Positions 52,785-61,254 of a stretch of 64,000 nucleotides of DNA are shown one piece after another. Position 1 is the first letter of the stretch. Each line of letters starts with the position of its first letter. Below the pieces are notes generated by a model. It worked only from the letters and a program-made list of their open reading frames with translations. It searched no databases and was not told where the DNA came from. Source of the DNA: Ruegeria atlantica (lineage in GTDB: Bacteria; Pseudomonadota; Alphaproteobacteria; Rhodobacterales; Rhodobacteraceae); assembly GCF_001458195.1 (NCBI RefSeq), contig NZ_CYPU01000070.1, positions 62,001 through 126,000 on the forward strand. The letters are read 5' to 3'. The position numbers and the translations under genes are program-made.

Positions 52785-54056
52785 CTACCTCTTGTTGTCC
52801 GGCGCGACCTCGGTACTGGTCGTTCCCGCCACGACGTGACTGGTCTTTTCGGCTGGCGAAGAGGCGTCGTGATTTGCGAACCGTACACTTACGAACACCG
52901 TGAAGCCGACCATCATGAGGAAAAGCGTCCAGTGCAACGCAGAATCTTCGAAGACCACCGAAACAAGGCTTGCAACTAGCGGGCCTGCAATACCTCCGGC
53001 GGTCGCAACAAACAGCATCGTCACGGAGGCTGCGGCGACATAGACGGGCGGCGTGCGATCCATCGCATGCGCGACGAGCAAGGAATACATAGTCAGCAAG
53101 GCTCCACCCAGGATCACCATGAGGCCGAGGAATACCGATTTCCAGATTGTTCCGGAGACGGCGTGATAGGCCGATCCGTCGCCGCTGCCCGCAATCGAGA
53201 AATTCAACAGCAGGGCTGAGGCGATCACTCCGTTGATCAGAATGATCACCCGCCGGTCGTGGCGGTCGGATGCCCACCCGAGCGGGTACATGAAGAGAAT
53301 CCGTCCGAGATACAGTGCTCCGATGAGGAGGGCGATCTCCTTGGTACTGATCCCGAAGGTGGCGGCTCTGTAGGGCGTAACGTTCAGCAATGTCGTTGCG
53401 ACCATTCCGACCGTGAAGGCTCCGACCCAGGCAGTGGGTGAGTCCTTGAACAACCCGCGGATCCGCACATTGGCGTTGGACTGGACGGCAGGAGGGTCAG
53501 ATCGCGCGGCGGTCAGCACGACAATTGCAACGCAATAGAGCAGCGAAACCACGATGAAGGCTTCGTTCAGGTCTTCGGGCAAAACTTGGATCATGAGCTG
53601 GCTTCCGACGGACATTACGCCGAGCACCGTCGCATAAACCGCCAGAAGCCGCCCGCGACTGGCCTTCTCGGCGGAGACGCTGATCCACGCGTCGCCCAGT
53701 GCGAACAATCCGGCCGTAGCAACACCGGTCGCGAACCTGACGAACAGTAGAACCGGAACGGGCTCGCTGAGCGCGAAGGTCAGGGTCGAGCCGATGCAGA
53801 TTGCCGCGCCTGCAGCGAAGGAGCGGATGTGGCCGACCTTGGTGATCCATCCCGCGATGTAAAAACACCCGATAAGGAACCCGAGAGAGTAAGCTGCAGG
53901 AGCGAGTGCTGCAACTTCCTGTGACGCGCCGGTTTCGGCGAAGTATAGCGCCACGAGAGTCCCCGACGCGGCGGTAACAAGCTGCACCGACGCCATCGCC
54001 ATAAAGAGCGATCGCAGGGTCAGCAACCTGTCCGTAAACTTATCCGTCAACGGCAT
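52785..54056 (-). CDS. MFS transporter (element cargo)
   Basis: A 423-residue, 12-segment inner-membrane transporter. Segment 1 is LFMAMASVQLVTAASGTLVALYF; the loop after segment 2 and the YPLGWASDRHDRRVIILI (motif A-like G-x-x-x-D-R-x-x-R) after segment 8 are MFS marks. It resembles YcaD-type carriers. It lies 70 bp downstream of the tannase gene on the same strand, so it may take up or export a product of that esterase. The substrate is unknown. Confidence 0.85.
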   Translation of the reverse strand: MPLTDKFTDRLLTLRSLFMAMASVQLVTAASGTLVALYFAETGASQEVAALAPAAYSLGFLIGCFYIAGWITKVGHIRSFAAGAAICIGSTLTFALSEPVPVLLFVRFATGVATAGLFALGDAWISVSAEKASRGRLLAVYATVLGVMSVGSQLMIQVLPEDLNEAFIVVSLLYCVAIVVLTAARSDPPAVQSNANVRIRGLFKDSPTAWVGAFTVGMVATTLLNVTPYRAATFGISTKEIALLIGALYLGRILFMYPLGWASDRHDRRVIILINGVIASALLLNFSIAGSGDGSAYHAVSGTIWKSVFLGLMVILGGALLTMYSLLVAHAMDRTPPVYVAAASVTMLFVATAGGIAGPLVASLVSVVFEDSALHWTLFLMMVGFTVFVSVRFANHDASSPAEKTSHVVAGTTSTEVAPDNKR

Positions 54057-54126
54057 TTTTCCGGAACGCAGGTCAGAGAAGCACCGATACTATGACAGCG
54101 CATGTTAAGCCAGTCGGGGTTCTTTT

Positions 54127-55695
54127 TCATCCCGGGACCTGACAACTGAAGCTCTTGGGTTCGTTGGGATCACCGGAACCATCGTAAGTCACCACCGCAG
54201 GATGCGCACAGATTATACGTCCACCTTTTCCGTTTGGCTCTCGCGTCAACGGATCCACGTAAGGGGCGTCAAGCTGGTCCGGCGCCACGCCTGAATCCAA
54301 CCAGTCTTCCAGTGCCGCGATGTAATTCGTGCCATCCGGCCCCGGTCCACCACGGCAATGGGTGACGCCGGGGCGGACAAACAGCCGCACGTCATCGCGG
54401 GCAGATGGATCGAATTTCAGCACACTGTCGTAGTAGTCAATGGTTCCGTAGGCGGTTAATGACCCGTCCATCCATCCGTTGTCGATTATGAGCTTCCCGC
54501 CACCGGCCCTGAACTCGGAAAGGTCCGGATCGTCTGCGTCAAGCGTCGGGCTAAGACGTTCGGCGTGGTGGGCGTAGTCAGAGAAGTCATAGCCCTCATA
54601 GGTCCATTCAGGATCGTTGTAGAAGAAGTACTTCATCATCTGGGTTGCAAAACCCCAAGTGGCATTCGGGATCGGGGGTTCTTCAAACGCGCTTTGTTCA
54701 GAGCCCGGGTGAAAATCGATCTCGCCACCTTCGACATAGCCTCCGGAAATCCAGACTAACCAACCAAGCGGATTTCCGGGCAATTCCACGCCCATCGGCG
54801 TTCCAGGCCAGGAGACACCACCAAATTCAGCTTCACCGTGAATGGCTTTTGCTGCTGCGACCTGTTCCGGGCTGAGGCATTGATTGGTTTCACTTTCGCC
54901 GCAGGTCAGCGACCCAATATCAAAGTCGCACTGCCTCGGATCATTCAGAATTCCGTCTTCGAGCCCGTCCAGGGCGTCACACTGATCCATGATCGCACGC
55001 CCAAGGACGGCAAGTGCCTCGGCATCGATCACCGGCGTCGTGATCTGGTTCGGATCTGGATACATAACCTGAGCGTCGTGTGTCCATCGGCCAGCCATTT
55101 CCTTCGTCCAGGAATAAGCCGGGGCCCCCGCGTAAATGCCGTCGAACACGGCAGGTGACCGCTGTGCTGCCATCAAAGCCTGACCGCCGCCACGGGAACA
55201 CCCAAAGAAGAGATTGCGCTGGCTCTCAGACCCATAGTAGTCAGCAATAATCGCCTTTGAGGTGACGGCAGTCCGGTGAACGGCCTGAAACCCAAAAGAG
55301 ACCTGACGTTCAAGGTTGTTCAGGGCCCAGGATGCGACAATGTTGCTGCCCTTGTGTCCTGTATCGGTCGAGACTGTCGCCCACCCGTCCGCAACGACGT
55401 TAAAGTAGTCGTTTGCCGCGTTGTCGAAGTTACCGGCGAACCCACCGCTGCCACCCATGATGAATTTTCCGTTCCAGTCATCGGGCAAAAGCAACTCGAA
55501 CTCTGTCTCGGTCCCGATGACCCCAACGACTTGGCAATGCGGCTTCGGCGTTACTTCATGGGCGACGACGATAAGAGTAACGTCAGGCATAGGTGAAAAA
55601 CTGGAGTTCTCGCACTGGTTCGCCATTGAGGTAGTAGGTATTGCGATTGCCGACGACATAAAAAACAAAGAAAGGGCGGCGCTTTTTGTTGTCAT
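54127..55695 (-). CDS. Secreted tannase/feruloyl esterase family (element cargo)
   Basis: A 522-residue alpha/beta-hydrolase of the tannase family, with signal peptide (LSLFFMSSAIAIPTTSMA). The nucleophile elbow is FFGCSRGGGQALMAAQRSP, with a Cys next to the Ser; a later HCRGGPGPDG carries the catalytic His with its partner Cys, and LIIDNGWMDG the catalytic Asp region. This is the CS-D-HC arrangement of the family. It should act in the periplasm or outside on phenolic esters such as gallate or hydroxycinnamate esters, or on phthalate-type esters as in related MHETase. ATG at 55695 with GGAG upstream is chosen. Confidence 0.85.
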   Translation of the reverse strand: MTTKSAALSLFFMSSAIAIPTTSMANQCENSSFSPMPDVTLIVVAHEVTPKPHCQVVGVIGTETEFELLLPDDWNGKFIMGGSGGFAGNFDNAANDYFNVVADGWATVSTDTGHKGSNIVASWALNNLERQVSFGFQAVHRTAVTSKAIIADYYGSESQRNLFFGCSRGGGQALMAAQRSPAVFDGIYAGAPAYSWTKEMAGRWTHDAQVMYPDPNQITTPVIDAEALAVLGRAIMDQCDALDGLEDGILNDPRQCDFDIGSLTCGESETNQCLSPEQVAAAKAIHGEAEFGGVSWPGTPMGVELPGNPLGWLVWISGGYVEGGEIDFHPGSEQSAFEEPPIPNATWGFATQMMKYFFYNDPEWTYEGYDFSDYAHHAERLSPTLDADDPDLSEFRAGGGKLIIDNGWMDGSLTAYGTIDYYDSVLKFDPSARDDVRLFVRPGVTHCRGGPGPDGTNYIAALEDWLDSGVAPDQLDAPYVDPLTREPNGKGGRIICAHPAVVTYDGSGDPNEPKSFSCQVPG

Positions 55696-56034
55696 AGACT
55701 GCTCCAGAATTGCTCGAAGCTGACTAAAACACTGGAAAGCGTAAATGGGAAGGCTGCTCACCCAGATCGGATACTCAACGTCTGTTTCCCGCCCATTGCG
55801 GCGAATGCTGCAAGTTTCACCAATGGGTAGAATGGGCTCGAAGCGGTCATTCGCTGCACCCGACGCAAATGACCGCTGTCCGGAACAAGGCAGGCACCGA
55901 TGTGTCCTCCATCTTCAAGAGTTCGTTTGGATCAATTGCGACGCCAATTATTACAAGTTTTGTAGTGTCATGGCGTCCGTTTCGTTATAAAATAACACAT
56001 CCCATGAGCTCCAAAGTACCAATCGTCATAAACA
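55696..56034. other. Intergenic region between tannase and the Cys-motif gene
   Basis: About 340 bp, noticeably AT-richer than the chromosome nearby, with no credible gene. It should hold the tannase promoter (leftward) and that of the gene at 56035. Confidence 0.4.
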
Positions 56035-56925
56035 GTGAACTTCACGTCGCCAGAACACGAAAACCTATTCCACGAACGGGGCGCATCCTACCGCTTGGGT
56101 GAACCAAACGTGCGGGCTTGTGGCGCGCGGCTAAGAGCAGGTGAGGCGTGTCCAAATCCCCCAATCAAGGAAAGCAAACAAGGCCGGTGCCTTAGCCATT
56201 GCGGGCCTCATGCTGCCCGCGCTTTCCGCCAGCGCCAGAAACGCCGGTTTGAAACGGGCAGCGTGTCCGCTGAAGAATGGAACCGGGCCGAAGCCCGCCG
56301 TGCGGCCAACCGGCTTGGGGATCAGTGGAAGAAAAACCCCTGGTTATCGGGCAGCACAATCGACTTGGGCGAGCATGAATGTGCGTTTCGTGACGCGCTG
56401 GGCGGGTTGGATGTAGAGACCTTGCCCCCTGCCGTCGCGGATTGGCTTCGGTGGCGGTACCGGCGGAGGCAAATCGACCGGAAGAATTGCGTTGCTTGGC
56501 AAAAGGCTCTTACGCAGGACTTGCCTCGGCGGGTCGCGGACGCTGGGCCACGTCCAGTGAATGGCTGCGGACGTAACGCAAAGCCGAATATGAGGCCCCG
56601 GACGTGGCGTGTCGATACGTTGGAACGGGGAAGCGCGTCTAAACGAACCCTGCCCGACAACCCCAAAGCGCCCCGAGTCCAGCGCGGGAAAGGCTGCGGA
56701 CGTCGCGGACGCCCCCGGACGCAACCTGCCAGTGAGAATGAACAGGCAGAGTTGTCGCGGGTGTATCGTGAGAATGCGGCCGTTCTGGAACCGATCATGG
56801 CGGGCGTCGCAGAGGAAAAAAAACAGTTAGCGGTGCTGCGGACCCTTCGGGACTATCTGGCCCGGCCTACGGACGCAGAGGCGTGCAAACGCTGGCTGAC
56901 ATTGGTTGCAGCCGCGCGGACGTAA
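56035..56925 (+). CDS. Element protein with Cys/His motif, function unknown
   Basis: Up to 296 residues, very Arg-rich. Near the N-terminus CGARLRAGEACPNPPIKES, then GRCLSHCGPHAA, resembles the C-x(n)-C-x(n)-R-C-xx-H-G motif found in many phage and plasmid proteins (HGG-type), perhaps zinc-binding. The C-terminal part has a helical region, EEKKQLAVLRTLRDYLARP. The GTG start at 56035 has no Shine-Dalgarno; a GTG at 56110 is possible. It is the only rightward gene in the element apart from shadows, and converges on the next gene. A phage-like regulatory or DNA-handling role is a guess. Confidence 0.6.
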   Translation: MNFTSPEHENLFHERGASYRLGEPNVRACGARLRAGEACPNPPIKESKQGRCLSHCGPHAARAFRQRQKRRFETGSVSAEEWNRAEARRAANRLGDQWKKNPWLSGSTIDLGEHECAFRDALGGLDVETLPPAVADWLRWRYRRRQIDRKNCVAWQKALTQDLPRRVADAGPRPVNGCGRNAKPNMRPRTWRVDTLERGSASKRTLPDNPKAPRVQRGKGCGRRGRPRTQPASENEQAELSRVYRENAAVLEPIMAGVAEEKKQLAVLRTLRDYLARPTDAEACKRWLTLVAAART

Positions 56926-56966
56926 TGGGGTGCCAGCGGCGCTATGCGCGCCGCCAGCTTGCCCGC

Positions 56967-57599
56967 TTACTTCTTGAACCAATCAAGAAGTTTGATTTCG
57001 CGCTCAAGTTTGGAAGGAATGTTCGCTGTTCCGTGCCGTTCCAGCCATTGGGCACAAAGGCTGTTGGGCGCAATGGCGTAGTGGATCGCGTGTTTTTTCC
57101 GGCTGGGTTCAGGCTTCCACTGCGCGGGAGGATAAAGGAGGACCTTTTTGTACCCCCGGCCCTCATGAATTTCATCCCACTTGCGCCAGAGGTCGGGCAC
57201 CAGATCGAAACAACGCTCAGCGTATGCCCGGAGTAGGTCAACGGCGAATTGTTCTTCTTCGACCAGCAGGGGCGGTTTTGCCGCCTCAAGGCGCTGCTGC
57301 AAAGCATGATCGCTGAATTCTCGCGGTAGGATCACATAGTCGAGCCGCCAGCCGGGGCGCATTCCGCCGCGAGTGACGAAGTCCTTATCCTTATGACGGA
57401 AGGCTACGGCAGCGCCCAGACCAGAGCGAGCCGCAGGGTCGGGGAAGGTCGCAAGCAGCGCCAAGCGGCGCGTATCGAACAAGTATGCCGTATCGGCAAT
57501 GGGGTTTTGCCCTGGAAAAGTGTTTGCCACGGGGCCGTTAGGGAATGCCGCGTCAATTGCGGTTGCAGGGGCGGTAGGGGGTGCAAGGCTTTTGGTCAT
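56967..57599 (-). CDS. Element protein of unknown function
   Basis: A 210-residue, cytoplasmic-looking protein starting MTKSLAPPTAPATAIDAAFP and with AYAERCFDLVPDLWRKWDEI and VLLYPPAQWKPEPSRKKHAI. No motif is recognised. It lies just downstream, on the same strand, of the repeat region and the primase gene, so it might belong to the replication module. The composition looks normal for coding DNA and it has no frameshift. Confidence 0.6.
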   Translation of the reverse strand: MTKSLAPPTAPATAIDAAFPNGPVANTFPGQNPIADTAYLFDTRRLALLATFPDPAARSGLGAAVAFRHKDKDFVTRGGMRPGWRLDYVILPREFSDHALQQRLEAAKPPLLVEEEQFAVDLLRAYAERCFDLVPDLWRKWDEIHEGRGYKKVLLYPPAQWKPEPSRKKHAIHYAIAPNSLCAQWLERHGTANIPSKLEREIKLLDWFKK

Positions 57600-57710
57600 T
57601 GTCAGGCCTCTTTTTCATTTGTTTTGTTCTTTCAGGGTAGGCCGGACGTTGCCTGTTTGCGGTCGTCCTACGGGACAGCGTTGCCCGCGTGTTTATCGCT
57701 GCAATGTGGT

Positions 57711-57750
57711 CTGACTGTCAGTATGTCTAAACAGTCAGGCTAACAGTCAG
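57711..57750. repeat. Cluster of CTGACTGT/ACAGTCAG repeats
   Basis: CTGACTGT (57711-57718) is followed by two inverted copies, ACAGTCAG at 57731-57738 and 57743-57750, the latter two 12 bp apart. They sit between the orphan gene and the GGTGACAGC array and are probably binding sites for an element-encoded protein. Confidence 0.55.
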
Positions 57751-57784
57751 ATCATGTGTTTACGTTCTTCAAAATTGGGCCGCT

Positions 57785-58085
57785 GGTGACAGCACGTGAC
57801 GGCTGGTGACAGCTTGAATTGTTTCGGCTGTCACCCTTAACGGTCTATTTTAAATCACTAAATTCCTCGGGTGACAGCGGTGACAGCTGTTCTCCCTTCT
57901 TTTCTAAATAAAAAGAAAAAGGGGGAGGAAAGCGCAATGCGCCACGGCCAGACAAAGAGAGGGCTATTATTGTAGAAGTTTCGTGCATTTGGCTGTCACC
58001 GCTGTCACCATTTCATTTTGTCATTCTTAAACAATTAGTTATGGGTGACAGCAGGCTTGCGCGGTTGCCGTCACCCTGCCGTCAC
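57785..58085. repeat. GGTGACAGC repeat array: probable replication origin (iterons)
   Basis: Exact GGTGACAGC copies, in either orientation, at 57785, 57805, 57827 (inverted), 57870, 57879, 57992 (inverted), 58001 (inverted) and 58044, plus degenerate copies at 58067 and 58078. Two pairs are exactly tandem. An AT-rich/poly-A stretch (57900-57990) lies in the middle. The array is directly downstream of the primase-ATPase gene and overlaps its 3' end. This is the layout of an iteron origin with an unwinding region. Confidence 0.65.
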
Positions 58086-60748
58086 GCGGCCAAGGCAGTT
58101 GTCATGCCGTGGGTGGTGCTTGTTTTCATTATCAGGCGGATTTGGCGGTTGTTCTTTGTCCGGGCCAATTCCCGGTCAATACCCCAAGCGTCGGCAAGTC
58201 CGGGCCACAAACGATCGTACTGCCCTTTGAACGGCATACGATTCACATCCCACTGCGGCGCACCGAATGCCGGCACGTTCGCAATGGCGGTTTCCAACTC
58301 AGAGTATGTGCCCTGCCACACACCGCCCGGCGACGATTGCAACAGCGCGCGAATGCGCCAAGCGACGGGGTTGCCCTCAAGGATGCGTCCAGCCTCGCTC
58401 TGTTCACCTTCACACAGCGCCGCCATACACAGGCCCAACGGCCAACCTAGGCCGCGCCCAATGGCTTCTGCGGTGATTGCAGCATCCGACAAGCGCGGCG
58501 GTTCCAAACGCCCTTGGTCACAATCCGTTTGGACAGCAGCCCATTGCTTCAATCCCCCGGCCATCGCGGCGTACAGTGCGCCAAGAATTTTAGGGTAGTC
58601 AGCCACCCAAGCCGTGCCCAGCGCGCTTTCGCTCCGGCGATTGGCTCGGCTGATGCTTGGCGGTTCGATGCGCAACGTCCGCTGCCCAAGGTCCGGCAGA
58701 CGCACGATGTCGGAGAGAACGCTCGTAAACGTCACCGACGCGTGCGCTTGCAGAATTGAACGGTCGCCATCGCTGTACAGCTTGCGCGCGGCATGGGCCG
58801 TGCCAGATGCGATTGCACACAGGACGTCGGATGTGGCCTTGGTGATGCCGCTGGCGTTGTCTACGACCATGTTCAAACGGCTAGCCACGATTGGGAACAT
58901 TTTCTCCGGCTCACGAGGCAGCGTGGACGTCACAGCCGCCGCATCCGGGTCCGTGAGGTCCGTCAGACGCCGTGCCATCGTTGTTTTGCCTGAGCCTTGC
59001 TGCCCGGCGATCATCAAATGCGGAACGGTTCCAGGTCGATAGAGGGCAGACGCAAGGATGCAAAGAAGCACGGACCGTTGCTGCACGCCGGGGTCACTCG
59101 CGCCTGCACCCGCGTTGAAAGAGGCCAGCGGCAAGTGCCGCGCCAACAAGGGAAAGAGTTGTGCTGAGGGTACGCCGGTTTCAGGTTCGGGCAGCGGCAA
59201 TGCACCTTTGCGAGTTGTCATGTGCAGCGGCACGGCAGACAGCGGCACCAGCTTCCAACCAGATGCGTCAATCTTAACCGCGCGCCCAGCTTCCATACAG
59301 TTCACATACAAGACGGCATTGCCCGCACCGTCGGATGTTTGAGCCTGACGAAAGAAAACGTCCTCTCGCGGCGCGTCTACGTCCACACGGTTCAGCAGAT
59401 GTTCAAAGAGGTTCCCGGCAGCCGTCCCCGTCAGGTTATGCCCTTTCTTGGCTGCCAACCGCAGAATACCGCGATCCTTGCCCGAGACGTCATACAGGTT
59501 GCCATTGCCGGACAACCAGACAGTACCTTTGCGGTCCTGAAACAGATAAGCCCCGTCGGCTAGAACGGACGCTGCTGCGCGTTCGTGAGCGGCACCGTTT
59601 GTTTCTTGCCGCTTGGCTGCCATTGCGTCCACGTCCGCAGGATAAGGCTGCGCAGACTCGAATGCGATCCCGGCCAAGAATGCGGACGCGGAAGGCGGAA
59701 GGCTTTCGGTGTTCTTGCCCGACGCGTTCAGCGCCGACACATGGTTCTCGTACTGTGTGCGGATCATCGCCAGAAAATCCGGGGTCCGCATGTTGTCGCA
59801 AGACGCGTGGTTGCAAAAACAGGCCCCATCAGATCCGATGAACGAGAACCCCGTCTCGGCCCGGTCGCCGTGCGCCTGCCAGTTCGGACACATGGCGTCA
59901 ACAACGCCCTCTGTCCGTGAGCGGGGTTCGAGGTCGACAATCTCAGCCATCCGCACAATCGCATCGTCCATAGACGCGGTGCGCGGTCGCGCACCTGCGC
60001 CGGTTGCTGCCAAGTCTTTCGAGGTCTGCGCCGACAAAGGCACGGCAGCGTCGCGCCAGTTTTCGCCGCCGATCAACACGCGACCGATCTGGTCAATGCT
60101 GGCCGACCTCTCGGGGTGCCACTCGGTATAGCCGACGGCGGGTGCCCGGTTCTTGCTGCCCTTGTATTTGGGCTTTGAGTTGTGCCCCCACGGCAGACGC
60201 AGGTAGCGCGTGGCGTCGTGCAGGGCGTCGGTCAGTCCGCGTTCGATCATGTAGGCGCGGACCAGAGCCAGTTCTTGCCAGCGTTCGGGCGACGCTGCGT
60301 CCCCTGTCAACACCCAGCCCCACGTCTCGTTATTTGGGGATGTTTCAATGCGGAACGTCGGCTCGGGGAAGCCCATCGCAAACATGGCGTCCCACATAGC
60401 CGGGTCCACTTTCGTTCCGATGTCGTCCGCGTAAAGCAGGGGTTGCGAAACGACTTCGCCCAGGGTCCGGTTGTTCGCCCCCTCGCGCAGCAGACCCGTA
60501 CAGAAATACAGGTCGGCGTTGTCCACGTCAGGCAAGCGGCGTTGTAGTGCGTCAACGCCTTGCATACCGAACCAACTGGCGCGCGTTTCAATGTCAGGGA
60601 AGCCCGCCAACCAAACTTGGTTCTCTTTGTCGGGGCCATAGATCGAGGTAAGAAAATCGGTGATAACCTGCCAGCCGTTGGCTGTTTGTCGTTGGGCTGC
60701 AAGGTTATGTTGCCCGCCACTGGCAGGTTTGGTAGGTTCTGTGCTCAT
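58082..60748 (-). CDS. Element primase-ATPase (RepB/AEP-like primase with P-loop helicase-like domain)
   Basis: An 888-residue replication protein. The N-terminal part (about 30-240) has the acid pair YADDIGTK near residue 106 and TRYLRLPWGHNSKPKY near 180, as in archaeo-eukaryotic-type plasmid primases. A small zinc motif follows, CPNWQAHGD (287) and CFCNHASC (310-317). From about 540 to 860 there is a P-loop ATPase with IAGQQGSGKTTMARR (581-594) and LNMVVDNASG as Walker B. It should start replication of the element at the neighbouring repeats. It is the largest gene of the element, preceded by alpA. Confidence 0.75.
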   Translation of the reverse strand: MSTEPTKPASGGQHNLAAQRQTANGWQVITDFLTSIYGPDKENQVWLAGFPDIETRASWFGMQGVDALQRRLPDVDNADLYFCTGLLREGANNRTLGEVVSQPLLYADDIGTKVDPAMWDAMFAMGFPEPTFRIETSPNNETWGWVLTGDAASPERWQELALVRAYMIERGLTDALHDATRYLRLPWGHNSKPKYKGSKNRAPAVGYTEWHPERSASIDQIGRVLIGGENWRDAAVPLSAQTSKDLAATGAGARPRTASMDDAIVRMAEIVDLEPRSRTEGVVDAMCPNWQAHGDRAETGFSFIGSDGACFCNHASCDNMRTPDFLAMIRTQYENHVSALNASGKNTESLPPSASAFLAGIAFESAQPYPADVDAMAAKRQETNGAAHERAAASVLADGAYLFQDRKGTVWLSGNGNLYDVSGKDRGILRLAAKKGHNLTGTAAGNLFEHLLNRVDVDAPREDVFFRQAQTSDGAGNAVLYVNCMEAGRAVKIDASGWKLVPLSAVPLHMTTRKGALPLPEPETGVPSAQLFPLLARHLPLASFNAGAGASDPGVQQRSVLLCILASALYRPGTVPHLMIAGQQGSGKTTMARRLTDLTDPDAAAVTSTLPREPEKMFPIVASRLNMVVDNASGITKATSDVLCAIASGTAHAARKLYSDGDRSILQAHASVTFTSVLSDIVRLPDLGQRTLRIEPPSISRANRRSESALGTAWVADYPKILGALYAAMAGGLKQWAAVQTDCDQGRLEPPRLSDAAITAEAIGRGLGWPLGLCMAALCEGEQSEAGRILEGNPVAWRIRALLQSSPGGVWQGTYSELETAIANVPAFGAPQWDVNRMPFKGQYDRLWPGLADAWGIDRELARTKNNRQIRLIMKTSTTHGMTTALAA

Positions 60749-60813
60749 AGATAGTTTGCCTTTTGCCCCGTTCTGCGTGCCGTCGCGGTCGGGGTTTTTC
60801 TTTTTTGAGTTGC

Positions 60814-61062
60814 TTAAGCTGCTTTACGAACAGCTTTTCGATCTTCTACCCACTGCCCCACTTCACGTTGGCTCCAACGTGATGCGCGCCCAATTTTGAT
60901 CGGTCGAGGAAAGTCACCACTCGCAACTTTCTTGTAGATAGCCGCCCGGCCAAAGCCGGTAATTTCCGATACGGATGTGCAGGTCAAAAAACGGTCAGTC
61001 TCTGCGAGATTATTCAAGGTTAGCCTCCGAAAAAATCTTGTTTTCGTGAGCATAGCATTCAA
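60814..61062 (-). CDS. AlpA-family regulator / excisionase-like
   Basis: An 82-residue winged-helix protein of the AlpA/MerR-like excisionase type: LTCTSVSEITGFGRAAIYKKVASGDFPRPIKIG followed by RASRWSQREVGQWVEDRK. This sequence form, with SRWxxxEVxxW, is diagnostic. AlpA proteins activate or repress element genes and help excision. It lies between the integrase (upstream on the minus strand, 192 bp) and the primase gene, in the position of a control gene. Dyads at 61114-61197 are probable targets. Confidence 0.9.
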   Translation of the reverse strand: MNAMLTKTRFFRRLTLNNLAETDRFLTCTSVSEITGFGRAAIYKKVASGDFPRPIKIGRASRWSQREVGQWVEDRKAVRKAA

Positions 61063-61113
61063 TCGCCGTCAGTCGCGGTCAATGGAATTATTGACCTAAC
61101 ACACTGTTCCATT

Positions 61114-61197
61114 TGACTAATTCGTCAGAACGATTTGAGTTTTCTTCTAAAAGCAAGAGTTTACGCAAGTAAGAAAAATTGACTCACACTTAGTCAA
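61114..61197. promoter_or_regulatory. Dyads upstream of alpA
   Basis: TGAC-N6-GTCA (61114-61127) and TTGACT-N7-AGTCAA (61179-61197, perfect 6-bp arms) lie in the gap between the integrase end and alpA. They share a TGAC half-site and are likely binding sites for AlpA or another element regulator. Confidence 0.45.
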
Positions 61198-61231
61198 AAA
61201 AGCCCCTTCTGACGGGCGTGTCAGAAGGGGC
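61196..61231 (-). terminator. Integrase terminator
   Basis: On the minus strand, GCCCCTTCTGAC pairs with GTCAGAAGGGGC (12 bp) and is followed by six Ts. It begins about 24 bases after the integrase stop. Confidence 0.85.
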
Positions 61232-61254
61232 GCTTTATTCGTCGCAAAGTAGAT

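Noticed and set aside
57785..58085. Interpretation of the GGTGACAGC repeats as a CRISPR array
   Set aside because: Repeats are 9 bp, in both orientations and unevenly spaced, with no uniform spacers and no cas genes.
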